DNA from: Sedimenticola thiotaurini
GTDB taxonomy: Bacteria > Pseudomonadota > Gammaproteobacteria > Chromatiales > Chromatiaceae
NCBI RefSeq assembly: GCF_001007875.1
Contig: NZ_CP011412.1
Location: forward strand, 3,658,001 to 3,722,000
Direction: 5' to 3'
Length of the DNA: 64,000 nt
Shown: piece by piece, positions 47,278 to 56,636 of the stretch
How positions within the stretch are numbered: the stretch's first letter is position 1
Layout: each line of letters opens with the position of its first letter
Notes under the pieces: model-generated
What the model saw: only the letters and a program-made list of their open reading frames with translations
What the model was told of the DNA's origin: nothing
Database searches by the model: none
Program-made: the position numbers and the translations under genes

Positions 47278-47934
47278 ATGAGTAATAACAACGAATGTGG
47301 CCGGGTGCTGCTGCTGCACGGAATCTGGATGACCGGGCTGGAGATGGGCTGGTTGGGGCACCGTCTGGAGGCTGCCGGATTCCAGGTGGAGCGTTTCCAC
47401 TACCCCTCCCTGAGTGGATCACCGGTGGAGAATGCACAGCGCCTGCAGCAGTATCTGCAGCAGCGGGAGTACGACTGCCTGCACTTTGTCGCCCATAGTC
47501 TGGGGGGATTGGTGCTGCTGAATCTGTTTGACCTTTTCCCCGATCAGCCCCCCGGACGGGTAGTGCTGCTGGGCGCGCCGGTGCGCGGCAGCATCGTGGC
47601 CAGGCGTCTGGTGCGACATGGCTGGGGGCGCCCCCTGATCGGGCGCTCCGGTGAGCGGGGGCTGATTGAGGGCGCGCCGGCCTGGAACGGCGGGCGGGAA
47701 TTGGGCCTGATTGCCGGCACCAATGGGTTGCTCGGCGTGGGGCGCCTGGTAGGCGGCCTGATGGGGGAGAATGACGGAACGGTGCTGCTTGAAGAGACCG
47801 AAATACCGACCGCTACCGATCGGCGTCTCTATCCGGCCGGTCATATGGGATTGCTGTTCTCGAGCGAGGTGGCCGCCGATGTGGCCGGTTTTCTCCACAA
47901 TGGCCGGTTTCCCCCGGCCAGATCCGACCGCTGA
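47278..47934 (+). CDS. Alpha/beta-fold hydrolase (esterase/lipase type)
   Basis: The 218-residue cytoplasmic protein has the alpha/beta hydrolase layout. VLLLHGIWMTGLEM gives the oxyanion-loop HG, and AHSLGG holds the nucleophile serine (near residue 74). An acidic residue lies in ENDGTV and the catalytic histidine in PAGHMGLLFS near the C terminus. No signal peptide is seen. Substrate is unknown; small bacterial esterases of this type are often annotated as cobalamin- or PGAP1-like acyl hydrolases. Confidence 0.85.
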   Translation: MSNNNECGRVLLLHGIWMTGLEMGWLGHRLEAAGFQVERFHYPSLSGSPVENAQRLQQYLQQREYDCLHFVAHSLGGLVLLNLFDLFPDQPPGRVVLLGAPVRGSIVARRLVRHGWGRPLIGRSGERGLIEGAPAWNGGRELGLIAGTNGLLGVGRLVGGLMGENDGTVLLEETEIPTATDRRLYPAGHMGLLFSSEVAADVAGFLHNGRFPPARSDR

Positions 47935-48028
47935 AGCGGCGATAGGGTGCAGAAATCGCTGCCCCGTTATTTCTGCCTGCCCCGGGTGATGGTAAACTCC
48001 CGCCTGATCGAAAATTGAGAGGAGTCTT

Positions 48029-48775
48029 ATGGCTGGACACAGTAAATGGGCCAACATCAAGCACAAGAAGGCGGCCAACGACAAGAAACGCGGTAAGATC
48101 TGGACCAAACTGCTGCGCGAAGTGACCGTTGCCGCCAAGGCCGGTGGTGGTGAGATCGAGAGCAATCCCCGGTTGCGCCTGGCGGTGGACAAGGCGAATG
48201 GTGCCAATGTGCCGCGGGATACCATTGAGCGGGCGATCAAGCGGGGCGCTGGCGGAGACGATACGGATAACTATGATGAACTGCGGTACGAGGGCTACGG
48301 CCCGGGTGGCGCGGCAATCATCGTGGACTGCATGACCGACAACCGTAACCGCACCGCGTCCGAGGTCCGTCACGCCTTTACCAAGCATGGTGGTAATCTC
48401 GGTACCGACGGCTCAGTGGCCTATATGTTCAGCAAACAGGGTATTATCAGTTTTGCCCCCGGCGCCGACGAGGATGCCATCATGGAGGCGGCGCTGGAGG
48501 CCGGTGCCGAGGATGTGGTGACCAACGACGACGGCTCGATCGACATCATGACCACCCCGGAGGAGTTCTCCGATGTGAATGATGCCATAATGGCCAGTGG
48601 TCTGAAGCCGGACAACGCCGAGGTCACTTTCAGTGCCTCCACCATGGCGGAGCTGGACCAGGACTCGGCCGAGAAGCTGATGAAGCTGGTGGATCACCTG
48701 GAAGATCTGGATGACGTGCAGGATGTTTACACCAATGCCGACATCTCGGACGAGATCATGGACGCCATCGGTTGA
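48029..48775 (+). CDS. yebC: YebC/PmpR/TACO1-family regulator
   Basis: The 248-residue protein starts [21 protein letters not shown], the hallmark of YebC. The three-domain fold continues with [28 protein letters not shown] and [14 protein letters not shown]. Family members act as transcription regulators or help ribosomes at proline stretches. GAGAGGAG lies before the ATG. It immediately precedes ruvCAB, a conserved arrangement. Confidence 0.95.
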   Translation: MAGHSKWANIKHKKAANDKKRGKIWTKLLREVTVAAKAGGGEIESNPRLRLAVDKANGANVPRDTIERAIKRGAGGDDTDNYDELRYEGYGPGGAAIIVDCMTDNRNRTASEVRHAFTKHGGNLGTDGSVAYMFSKQGIISFAPGADEDAIMEAALEAGAEDVVTNDDGSIDIMTTPEEFSDVNDAIMASGLKPDNAEVTFSASTMAELDQDSAEKLMKLVDHLEDLDDVQDVYTNADISDEIMDAIG

Positions 48776-48790
48776 GGGGTGATTCCCAAT

Positions 48791-48809
48791 GGGGCGCTCA
48801 CTGCGCCCC
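48791..48809 (+). other. GC-rich hairpin between yebC and ruvC
   Basis: GGGGCGC (48791-48797) pairs with GCGCCCC (48803-48809) around a 5-nt loop, 16 bp after the yebC stop. No T-run follows, so it is not a standard terminator. It may stabilise the yebC transcript or attenuate expression of ruvC. Confidence 0.5.
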
Positions 48810-48851
48810 TGACATAACCAGCGGAAAGCAATATCAAAATCACCAATCACA

Positions 48852-49390
48852 ATGCCGGACAGCGCGGAACCGGGGGGCTCAAACGCCGTATTCTGGGTAT
48901 CGACCCGGGCTCCCGTATCACCGGGTACGGCATCATCGACAGTGATGGGATTAAAAGTATCCATGTCGCCAGTGGTTGTATCCGCATCGGTCACGAGGCT
49001 TTCCCGGAACGGCTGGGTGCAATCTACCGTCAGTTGAGCGAGCTGGTGGCTACTTATCAACCGGCAGAGATGGCGATTGAACAGGTCTTTATGGCCAAAA
49101 ATGCCTCATCGGCGCTCAAGCTGGGCCAGGCGCGGGGTGCCGCCATCTGTGCCTGCGTGGTGGCGGGTCTGCCGGTATTCGAATATGCCCCGCGGGCGGT
49201 CAAGCAGACCGTGGTGGGTTCGGGAAGTGCGGACAAGGATCAGGTGCAACACATGATTAGACATATCCTGCAGCTGGATGAGCCGCTGACGGCGGATCAG
49301 TCCGATGCTCTGGCCGTGGCCATCAGCCATGCCCATGCCAACAGCACCCTGCAGTTGATCGGCCGCTCCCGGCGGGGGGGCTGGCGATGA
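48852..49390 (+). CDS. ruvC: Holliday junction endonuclease RuvC, start codon unclear
   Basis: The protein resolves Holliday junctions handed over by RuvAB. The recognisable sequence begins [17 protein letters not shown] (the ATT of ILG at 48890) and runs to 49390, with active-site acids in [14 protein letters not shown] and DALAVA, and the usual 165-175 residues. That frame is open only from 48818 and has no ATG, GTG or TTG before 49034, which would delete the first catalytic Asp. The ATG at 48852 lies in another frame (ATG CCG GAC AGC) and would join RuvC by a -1 shift, or one extra G, at the G6 run 48872-48877. Coordinates here assume that join; a rare start (CTC, ATT or CTG at 48878-48893) is the alternative. 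ruvA overlaps the end. Confidence 0.85.
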
Positions 49391-49995
49391 TCGGGCGCTT
49401 GCGTGGTGAGCTGGTCCACAAACAACCGCCGTTTCTGATGGTGGATGTGGGGGGCGTCGGCTATGAACTGGAAGCACCCATGTCCACTTTTTACGATCTG
49501 CCTCTGCAGGGGGGGCAGGTGGTCCTGTTTACCCATCTGGCGATCCGCGATGATGCCCATGTGCTGTATGGCTTCGCCACCGAATCGGAGCGGGCCCTGT
49601 TCCGCGCCCTGTTAAAAGTGAGTGGCGTGGGCGCCAAGATGGCGCTCGCCATACTCTCCGGCATGAGTGCCGACGAATTTGCCCTCTGTGTCCAGCGGGA
49701 CGATACGGCGGCGCTGGTTCGCTTACCGGGTATCGGCAAGAAGACCGCAGAGCGACTGATTGTGGAGATGCGTGACCGGCTGGACCGGATCGAGTCCGCC
49801 GGCGACACACCGCTGCCCCAGACGCGTCCCAGCAGCGGTGCGGTGGAGACACCGGTCTCGGATGCCATCGGTGCCCTGATCGCCCTGGGATACAAACCCA
49901 ATGACGCCAGCCGGATGGTACGCTCGGTGGAGAGCGAAAATCTCTCCAGTGAAGAGATCATCCGCCTGGCGCTGCGCGCAGTGGTGACCAAATAG
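49387..49995 (+). CDS. ruvA: Holliday junction helicase subunit RuvA
   Basis: The 202-residue tetrameric junction-binding protein starts [29 protein letters not shown]. Helix-hairpin-helix motifs include [13 protein letters not shown] and [16 protein letters not shown], and the C-terminal domain contacts RuvB. The ATG overlaps the ruvC stop (ATGA), and ruvB follows 2 bp later. Confidence 0.97.
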   Translation: MIGRLRGELVHKQPPFLMVDVGGVGYELEAPMSTFYDLPLQGGQVVLFTHLAIRDDAHVLYGFATESERALFRALLKVSGVGAKMALAILSGMSADEFALCVQRDDTAALVRLPGIGKKTAERLIVEMRDRLDRIESAGDTPLPQTRPSSGAVETPVSDAIGALIALGYKPNDASRMVRSVESENLSSEEIIRLALRAVVTK

Positions 49996-49997
49996 TC

Positions 49998-51038
49998 ATG
50001 AATGACAATATGCGGATTATCAGTGCCGAAGCCGGGGCGGACGATGAGGCGATCGATCGCGCCATCCGACCCCGTCTGCTGGCGGATTATGTGGGTCAGC
50101 CGGTGGTGCGGGAACAGATGGAGATCTTTATCCAGGCTGCCCGGGCCCGTGGCGAGGCGCTGGACCATGTACTGATCTTCGGTCCGCCCGGACTGGGTAA
50201 AACCACCCTGGCCCATATCATCGCCAACGAAATGGGGGTCAACCTGCGCCAGACTTCCGGCCCGGTGCTGGAGAAACCGGGGGATCTGGCCGCTCTGCTG
50301 ACCAACCTGGAGCCCCACGATGTGCTGTTCGTGGACGAGATTCATCGGCTCAGCCCGGTGGTTGAAGAGGTGCTCTATCCGGCCCTGGAGGATTACCAGC
50401 TGGATATCATGATCGGCGAAGGGCCGGCGGCCCGCTCCATCAAGCTGGAACTGCCGCCCTTCACCCTGGTGGGTGCCACCACCCGGGCCGGCCTGCTCAC
50501 CTCGCCCCTGCGGGATCGCTTCGGCATCGTGCAGCGGCTGGAGTTCTACTCCACCACCGACCTTACCCATATCGTGGGACGCTCGGCGGGTATCCTCAAT
50601 ATCGAGACCGACCCGGCCGGCGCTGCCGAGATCGCCCGGCGCTCCCGGGGAACCCCGCGCATTGCCAACCGGCTGCTGCGGCGGGTACGGGATTTTGCCC
50701 AGGTGAAGGCGGAGGGACGGGTTACCAGTGCGGTGGCTGACAGTGCACTGGATATGCTCAAGGTGGATGGCAGTGGTTTCGATATCATGGATCGCAAGCT
50801 GTTGAGCGCCATCATCAATAAGTTCGATGGTGGCCCGGTCGGAGTGGACAGCCTGGCGGCCGCTATCGGCGAGGAGCGCGGCACCATCGAAGATGTGCTG
50901 GAACCCTACCTGATTCAGCAGGGCTTCATGATGCGCACCCCACGGGGTCGGGTGGCCACCAATGCGGCCTACCTCCACTTCGGCCTGGAACCGAAGGAGG
51001 ACGCCGCCCCGCCGGGTGAGCCGGGTGAACTTTTTTGA
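49998..51038 (+). CDS. ruvB: Holliday junction branch-migration ATPase RuvB
   Basis: The 346-residue AAA+ motor has Walker [14 protein letters not shown] near residues 60-72 and Walker [13 protein letters not shown] near 105-116. Sensor 1 is GATTRAG, and the arginine-finger segment is SPLRDRFG. The C terminus has a winged-helix domain ending [18 protein letters not shown]. It is the third gene of ruvCAB. Confidence 0.97.
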   Translation: MNDNMRIISAEAGADDEAIDRAIRPRLLADYVGQPVVREQMEIFIQAARARGEALDHVLIFGPPGLGKTTLAHIIANEMGVNLRQTSGPVLEKPGDLAALLTNLEPHDVLFVDEIHRLSPVVEEVLYPALEDYQLDIMIGEGPAARSIKLELPPFTLVGATTRAGLLTSPLRDRFGIVQRLEFYSTTDLTHIVGRSAGILNIETDPAGAAEIARRSRGTPRIANRLLRRVRDFAQVKAEGRVTSAVADSALDMLKVDGSGFDIMDRKLLSAIINKFDGGPVGVDSLAAAIGEERGTIEDVLEPYLIQQGFMMRTPRGRVATNAAYLHFGLEPKEDAAPPGEPGELF

Positions 51039-51177
51039 GCCGTCTGATGGGGTTCGAATGGAAGTTGTCAGTCACCGGCATGGACCTGACCCCGGGCCCG
51101 CCACAGCGGACCCGGATCGCACCGGATCTGGGCTTTGACTCTCCCCACTCAGGGGTATTTCGTTATTGGATTGAATT

Positions 51178-51597
51178 GTGACGGGCGTGAAGGAATTTCT
51201 ATGGCCGGTTAGGGTCTACTACGAAGACACGGATTCCGGTGGCGTGGTCTACTACGCCAATTACCTTAAGTTCATGGAGCGGGCGCGGACCGAATGGCTG
51301 CGCCAACTGGGATTTGAGCAGGATGAACTTCGGGAAAAAGAGGGAGTCCTGTTTGCCGTACGCAGGGCCGGGGTCGACTTCAGGTCACCGGCCCGTTTTA
51401 ATGATGCATTACAAGTGAGTGTTCAACTTATTTCACGGGGAAAAGCGAGTTTGGTATTCCGGCAGGATGTCCGATTGGCGGTCGATGGCCGGGTGTTGTG
51501 CCACGGTGAGATCAAGATCGCCTGTCTGGATGCAGCCAGTTTTCGACCCGTCCCGATTCCCCAGGCTCTGTTTTCGGTGATACATGATGACGTCTGA
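51178..51597 (+). CDS. ybgC: YbgC acyl-CoA thioesterase of the tol-pal cluster
   Basis: The 139-residue hotdog-fold thioesterase hydrolyses acyl-CoA and is linked to phospholipid metabolism near the Tol-Pal machine. The signature YYEDTDSGGVVYYANYLKFMERARTEWLRQLG includes the catalytic Asp. The start is GTG at 51178. It overlaps tolQ by 14 bp and heads the ybgC-tolQRAB-pal-cpoB unit. Confidence 0.95.
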   Translation: MTGVKEFLWPVRVYYEDTDSGGVVYYANYLKFMERARTEWLRQLGFEQDELREKEGVLFAVRRAGVDFRSPARFNDALQVSVQLISRGKASLVFRQDVRLAVDGRVLCHGEIKIACLDAASFRPVPIPQALFSVIHDDV

Positions 51598-52261
51598 TCT
51601 CTCCTTTATCTCCCTGGTAGCGGGGGCCAGTCCACTGGTGCAACTGGTGATGGCGGCGCTGTTACTGGCGTCGGTGATCTCCTGGACCATGGTTTTTGAC
51701 CGGGCCCGGGTACTGAAACGGGCACGCCGTGCCGCGGAGGCGTTTGAACGGCGCTTCTGGTCCGGGGGCGACCTGGGTGAGCTGTTCCGGGAACTGGATC
51801 GGGAAGAGGGCCAGGCCACCGGCATGGCCACCATTTTTCACGCCGGTTTCCGGGAGTTCGCCCGCCTGAAAAAAAATCCCGATATCGAACCGATGGCCGT
51901 GGTGGAGGGGGCGCGACGCACCATGCACGTGGCCATGAACCGGGAGATGGACGGGCTGGAGAACAACCTGTCATTCCTGGCTACAGTCGGCTCCACCAGC
52001 CCCTATGTGGGACTGTTCGGCACTGTCTGGGGCATCATGAACTCTTTCCATGCGCTGGGAAATGTGAAGCAGGCGACCCTCTCTCTGGTGGCGCCGGGTA
52101 TTGCGGAGGCGCTGATCGCTACCGCCATGGGGCTGTTTGCCGCTATTCCGGCGGTGGTGGCCTACAATCGCTACTCCAACGACGTGGAGCGACTGAACGG
52201 ACGCTACGAGGATTTTCTCGATGAGTTCACCACCATTCTGCAGCGTCAGGCCCATGTCTGA
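51584..52261 (+). CDS. tolQ: Tol-Pal system proton-channel subunit TolQ
   Basis: The 225-residue inner-membrane protein has three membrane helices (near 15-37, 130-155 and 168-192) and forms the proton-driven motor with TolR. LSFLATVGSTSPYVGLFGTVWGIMNSF is the conserved TolQ/ExbB segment. ATG at 51584 or 51587 both fit. Confidence 0.96.
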   Translation: MMTSDLSFISLVAGASPLVQLVMAALLLASVISWTMVFDRARVLKRARRAAEAFERRFWSGGDLGELFRELDREEGQATGMATIFHAGFREFARLKKNPDIEPMAVVEGARRTMHVAMNREMDGLENNLSFLATVGSTSPYVGLFGTVWGIMNSFHALGNVKQATLSLVAPGIAEALIATAMGLFAAIPAVVAYNRYSNDVERLNGRYEDFLDEFTTILQRQAHV

Positions 52262-52288
52262 CCAGGCCGCCGTGAAAGGGAGTTCATC

Positions 52289-52714
52289 GTGAGTCGGCAG
52301 CGCAAGAGACGTCGCCCGATGGCGGAGATCAACGTGGTGCCCTACATCGACGTGATGCTGGTGCTGCTGGTGATTTTCATGATTACCGCCCCCCTGCTGA
52401 CCCAGGGGGTCAAGGTGGATCTGCCCCAGGCGGATTCGGAACCACTGCCCACCGAGGCGGAAGACCCGGTGGTGGTATCGGTCAACAGCCAGGGCGAGAT
52501 GTTCATCGATATTGGCGAGGGCAAGGATCAACCGGTGGATGGGGAGACACTCATCACCCGCATCGCCGCAGTGATCAAGCACAAACCGAAAACCCCGATC
52601 ATGGTCAAGGGTGACCGCAACGTGGATTACGGCCGGGTGGTGGAGGCGATGGTGCTGATCCAGCGTGCCGGGGTACCCAATGTGGGGCTGATTACCGAGA
52701 CACCGGAGCGTTAG
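52289..52714 (+). CDS. tolR: Tol-Pal system protein TolR
   Basis: The 141-residue protein has one membrane helix containing the proton-coupling aspartate in VVPYIDVMLVLLVIFMITAPLL. A periplasmic domain follows, ending VGLITETPE. Start is GTG at 52289. It lies between tolQ (27 bp) and tolA (7 bp). Confidence 0.96.
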   Translation: MSRQRKRRRPMAEINVVPYIDVMLVLLVIFMITAPLLTQGVKVDLPQADSEPLPTEAEDPVVVSVNSQGEMFIDIGEGKDQPVDGETLITRIAAVIKHKPKTPIMVKGDRNVDYGRVVEAMVLIQRAGVPNVGLITETPER

Positions 52715-52721
52715 TCCAGCG

Positions 52722-53711
52722 ATGTGGCAGATCCTTAAACGCAACCCGCTGGCGGCCCTGATCGCGGTTCTACTGCACCTGGTGATCCTGCTGTTCCTGG
52801 TGGTGGGGGTGGACTGGCGTGAGAAACCGAAACAGCCGGCCTCTGCCGTGCAGGTGGTACAGGCCCAGGTGATTGACGAAACCAAGGTGCGCGAGCAGGT
52901 AAAGCGGCTGCAGGAGGACGAGAAGCGCCAGGCGGAAGAGAAGCGTGCGGCCCGGGAAAAAGAGGAGCGGCGACTGGCGGAACTGAAACGTCAGCAGGCA
53001 GAAGAGAAACAGCGTCTGGCCAAACTGGAACAGCAGCGGCAAGAAGAGACCCGCAAGCGCGAGGAGGCGCGCACGCAACGCCTGGAAGAGGAGAAGCGCC
53101 GCCAGCAGGCCGAACAGCAGCGCAAGCAGGCGGAGCAGAAACAGAAGGCGGAAGCGGCCAAGCGCAAGGCGGAACAGCAGGCGCGCCAGGAGGCGGAAGC
53201 GAAACGGGTGGCGGAAGAGAAGCGGCGCCAGGCCGAGGAGGCGAAGCGTAAAGCCGCCGAGGCGAAGCGCAAGGCTGAGGCGGAAAAGAAACGTCAAGCG
53301 GAAATAGCCCGGAAAAAAGCCGAAGCGGAGAAGAAACGCCAGGCGGAAGAGGCGCGGCGCCAGGCGGAAGCCGCCCAGAAGGCGCGCGAGGCGGAGTTAC
53401 TGGCGGCCATGGAGGCGGAGCACAATGCCCGGGAGTTGGACCGCTACAGAATCCAGATCTCCCAGAAGGTGATCCGCAACTGGCTGCGTCCGGCTGGTAT
53501 CAGTGATGGCCTGAAGTGTACCCTGCGGGTGCGCCTGGCGCCCGGCGGGGCTGTGCTGGCGGTAAGCGTCACCCGCAGCAGTGGTAACGGTGCCTTTGAC
53601 CGCTCGGCAGAGGCGGCCGTACTCAAGGCGGATCCACTACCTGTGCCAAGCGGGGCGCTGTTCGAACAGTTCCGGGATATTAATTTTGAATTTGATCCAA
53701 ACAAGAAATGA
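52722..53711 (+). CDS. tolA: Cell-envelope integrity protein TolA
   Basis: The 329-residue protein has an N-terminal membrane helix (about 10-32). A long Lys/Glu/Ala/Arg/Gln-rich helical domain spans the periplasm (about 45-225, repeats such as EAKRKAEAEKKRQAE). The C-terminal TonB-like domain (about 240-329, IRNWLRPAGISDGLKCTL, DRSAEAAV) contacts TolB and Pal. It links inner and outer membranes during division. Its stop overlaps the tolB start. Confidence 0.95.
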   Translation: MWQILKRNPLAALIAVLLHLVILLFLVVGVDWREKPKQPASAVQVVQAQVIDETKVREQVKRLQEDEKRQAEEKRAAREKEERRLAELKRQQAEEKQRLAKLEQQRQEETRKREEARTQRLEEEKRRQQAEQQRKQAEQKQKAEAAKRKAEQQARQEAEAKRVAEEKRRQAEEAKRKAAEAKRKAEAEKKRQAEIARKKAEAEKKRQAEEARRQAEAAQKAREAELLAAMEAEHNARELDRYRIQISQKVIRNWLRPAGISDGLKCTLRVRLAPGGAVLAVSVTRSSGNGAFDRSAEAAVLKADPLPVPSGALFEQFRDINFEFDPNKK

Positions 53712-55033
53712 CTATGATGAAAAGACTTTTGAGTTTGATCCTGTTGTTGTGCTGGGCTGTCGGTGCCAGCGCCGCGCCGCTCACCATTGAGATTACCGAG
53801 GGCGCTGAAGGGGCGCTGCCGATCGCCGTGGTACCGTTCGGCTGGGTCGGTCCAGGAGCGGATGACGTGGGTGAGCGGATCGCCGCTATCGTGCGCAGCG
53901 ACCTGCAACGCAGTGGCCGTTTCTCGGCCCTGCCGGTGAAGGATATGCTGGCGCGTCCCCAGTCGGATGCGGATGTGGAGTTCCGGGACTGGAAAGTGCT
54001 GGGGATGGATAACCTGGTGGTGGGGCAGGTGCGGCCAAACGGCCAGGGCGGTTACCTGGTGCGGTTTCAGCTGTTCGATGTCTTCAAGGGGGAGCAGTTG
54101 ATCGGCTACAACTTCCCCACCACCAGCCGTGACCTGCGCTCAACGGCCCACAAGATTGCCGATATCGTGTACGAGAAGTTGACCGGCCAACCGGGCGCAT
54201 TTGATACGCGTATCGCCTACGTAGTCTCCAGCCGCAAGGCGGACGGCTCCCAGGAGGTTTCTTTGAAGGTGGCCGATGCCGATGGCTTCGATCCCCAGAC
54301 CATTGTGACCTCCACCGAACCCCTGATGTCGCCCGCCTGGGCGCCGGACGGACGGCGTCTGGCCTACGTCTCATTCGAGCAGAAAAAGGCCTCCATCTAC
54401 ATCCAGGAGGTGTTCACCGGCCGGCGTCAGAAAGTGGCCTCATTCAAGGGAATCAACGGGGCACCGGCCTGGTCGCCGGATGGCCGGAAACTGGCCCTGA
54501 CCCTGTCCCGGGACGGCAATCCTGAAATCTACGTGCTGAACATCAATACCAACGCCCTGACCCGGCTTACCAACCACTACTCCATCGACACGGAGCCGGC
54601 CTGGTCACCGGATGGCCGCTACATCGTTTTTACCTCGGACCGCGGCGGTAAACCCCAGGTCTACCGGGTGCCTGCGTTCGGCGGCAAAGTCAGTCGGGTC
54701 ACTTTCGAGGGCAGCTATAATGCCCGCGCCTCCTATGCACCAGACGGCCAGTCGCTGACCCTGGTGACCCGGGTTGGCGGTGATTACCGGGTGGCTGTGC
54801 TCGATTTGACCAACAATGCCTTGCAAGTGCTGAGTGACGGACGGCTGGATGAATCCCCCAGTTTTGCGCCTAATGGCAGCATGATAATTTATGCCACCAA
54901 GATCAATGGCAAGGGCGAACTTGCGGCGGTCTCGGTGGATGGGCGGGTTCGTCAACGTCTAGCCCTCCAGGAGGGTGATGTGCGCGAGCCGGTCTGGTCA
55001 CCTTATACAAAAACCAACAGGAGAAACCCATGA
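53708..55033 (+). CDS. tolB: Tol-Pal system beta-propeller protein TolB
   Basis: The 441-residue periplasmic protein has a signal peptide (KRLLSLILLLCWAVGASA). An N-terminal alpha/beta domain is followed by a six-bladed propeller with repeated PAWSPDGRKLALTLSRDGNPEIYV-type blades. It binds Pal. The first ATG (53708) overlaps the tolA stop (ATGA); ATGs at 53714 and 53717 also fit the signal peptide. The pal gene overlaps its end. Confidence 0.96.
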   Translation: MTMMKRLLSLILLLCWAVGASAAPLTIEITEGAEGALPIAVVPFGWVGPGADDVGERIAAIVRSDLQRSGRFSALPVKDMLARPQSDADVEFRDWKVLGMDNLVVGQVRPNGQGGYLVRFQLFDVFKGEQLIGYNFPTTSRDLRSTAHKIADIVYEKLTGQPGAFDTRIAYVVSSRKADGSQEVSLKVADADGFDPQTIVTSTEPLMSPAWAPDGRRLAYVSFEQKKASIYIQEVFTGRRQKVASFKGINGAPAWSPDGRKLALTLSRDGNPEIYVLNINTNALTRLTNHYSIDTEPAWSPDGRYIVFTSDRGGKPQVYRVPAFGGKVSRVTFEGSYNARASYAPDGQSLTLVTRVGGDYRVAVLDLTNNALQVLSDGRLDESPSFAPNGSMIIYATKINGKGELAAVSVDGRVRQRLALQEGDVREPVWSPYTKTNRRNP

Positions 55034-55575
55034 AACTGAGTCTGTCCAAGATTGTCCCGCTGCTGGCGTTTACGCTGCTGCTGGCCGGTTGTTCCAGTAT
55101 GCCCGGCATGTCAGGAAGTGACGCAAATCAGGAAGGTGCACCGGTCACGGAAGGGGGGCAGGATGCAGCGACCGATGGCGCCCAGATCTCCGGTGCTGTT
55201 GAAGGGGGCGAGTGGAGCGGGAGTCCACTGGAAAACCCGGATAGTCTGCTGTACACCAAGACGATCTATTTTGATTACGATATCGACGAAGTGCGTGCCG
55301 ATTACCGCGATGTTGTAGCGGCCCATGGCGACTATCTGGCGGCCAATCCATCAGTCACCGTCACCATCGAGGGTCATGCGGACGAGCGGGGTTCCCGGGA
55401 ATACAATATCGCCCTGGGTGAACGGCGGGCCAACGGGGTCAAACGGTTGTTGATGGCCCAGGGAGCGGCGGAAAGCCAGATCATCACCATCAGTTATGGC
55501 GAGGAGCGCCCGGCCGCCATGGGTTCCGGTGAGACCTCCTGGGAACTGAACCGGCGCGCTGAAATCGTCTACTGA
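55030..55575 (+). CDS. pal: Peptidoglycan-associated lipoprotein Pal
   Basis: The 181-residue lipoprotein has a lipobox LLLAGC with the lipidated C21. A low-complexity linker follows, then an OmpA-like peptidoglycan-binding domain (TIEGHADERGSREYNIALGERRA). It tethers the outer membrane to peptidoglycan and binds TolB. Its ATG overlaps the tolB stop. Confidence 0.97.
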   Translation: MKLSLSKIVPLLAFTLLLAGCSSMPGMSGSDANQEGAPVTEGGQDAATDGAQISGAVEGGEWSGSPLENPDSLLYTKTIYFDYDIDEVRADYRDVVAAHGDYLAANPSVTVTIEGHADERGSREYNIALGERRANGVKRLLMAQGAAESQIITISYGEERPAAMGSGETSWELNRRAEIVY

Positions 55576-55632
55576 CAGATTGGCATTTTCCCTGCCCCGG
55601 ATGCACCGGCGTTTGATAGGATGGGCTCCGTA

Positions 55633-55651
55633 GCCCGGACAATGTCCGGGC
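55633..55651 (+). other. GC-rich hairpin between pal and cpoB
   Basis: GCCCGGAC (55633-55640) pairs with GTCCGGGC (55644-55651) around a 3-nt loop. No T-run follows. The arms match the stem of the terminator after tRNA-Lys (CCCGGAC/GTCCGGG). This could be a mobile REP-like hairpin or coincidence. Confidence 0.45.
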
Positions 55652-55704
55652 CGCTATGCAGAAAACGCCACACCGGCGCAGTGTAATACGGTTGGAGAAT
55701 ACAG

Positions 55705-56574
55705 GTGAACAAGAAACAGATCGGTCTGTTGATCGGGGTACTTCTGATTGCGTCATTGCAGGCGACCCAGGCACAACAGCGGACAGAGAAACTGACGGCG
55801 GAGCAGATCCAGTCGCGCAAGATCGAATTGCTGGAGCGTAAACTTGCCGCCATGACCGATCTGGTGTTGCGGGTGGATGCACTGCAGCGCGAGGTGCAGC
55901 AGCTGCGTGGTGAGATCGAAGTACAGAATCACGCCATGGATGCCCTGAAGAAACGCCAGCGGGATCTCTACCTGGATGTGGATCAGCGCATCAATCAGTT
56001 GTCCCACGGGAGCGCTCCGATGGCGGGAGCCGTGCCAGCCCCATCTGCCGCACAATCGGCCATGCCGACCGGCACTCCGGCACCGGTGACCGACACGTCG
56101 CCGACCGTCACCGGCACCCCGGCTGCGGGCACGGTGGCAGCGGACGCCGGAGTCCCACAGCAGGCGGTGGCTGCACCCATTGACCCGGTCGCAGAAGAAC
56201 GGGACTACAAGGCGGCGTTCAACCTGCTGATGCAACGCCGCTACGGCGAAGCGAGTGCCGCATTCAAGGCGTTTCTGGCCCAATACAGAAACGGTAGCTA
56301 TGCCGATAACGCCCAGTATTGGCTGGCCGAGGCGAGTTACGTGACCCGGGATTTCGATCTGGCCCTGCAGGAGTTCCAGCGGGTCATCGATGAGTATCCG
56401 AACAGCAGCAAGGTGCCGGATGCTATGTTGAAGAGCAGTTTCATCCACTACGAAAAACAGCAGTGGGCCGAGGCGCGGGAGATTCTGCAACGGCTGGTGA
56501 CGCTCTATCCCAACTCCACCGCCAGCCGGCTAGCAACCCAGCGCCTGGACCGCATGCGCTCGGAAGGACACTAG
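55705..56574 (+). CDS. cpoB: Cell-division coordinator CpoB (YbgF)
   Basis: The 289-residue periplasmic protein has a signal peptide (KKQIGLLIGVLLIASLQATQA). A coiled coil (about 33-95) drives trimerisation. A Pro/Ala/Thr linker follows, then TPR repeats (about 165-289, YKAAFNLLMQRRYGEASAAF, YADNAQYWLAEASYV). It coordinates Tol-Pal constriction with peptidoglycan synthesis. Start is GTG at 55705. Confidence 0.93.
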   Translation: MNKKQIGLLIGVLLIASLQATQAQQRTEKLTAEQIQSRKIELLERKLAAMTDLVLRVDALQREVQQLRGEIEVQNHAMDALKKRQRDLYLDVDQRINQLSHGSAPMAGAVPAPSAAQSAMPTGTPAPVTDTSPTVTGTPAAGTVAADAGVPQQAVAAPIDPVAEERDYKAAFNLLMQRRYGEASAAFKAFLAQYRNGSYADNAQYWLAEASYVTRDFDLALQEFQRVIDEYPNSSKVPDAMLKSSFIHYEKQQWAEAREILQRLVTLYPNSTASRLATQRLDRMRSEGH

Positions 56575-56636
56575 CGGCGGATGAACTGGCCGCCCTGAGC
56601 GGTTTATACTGACCCTTTCCGGGCAGGCTGATCTAC

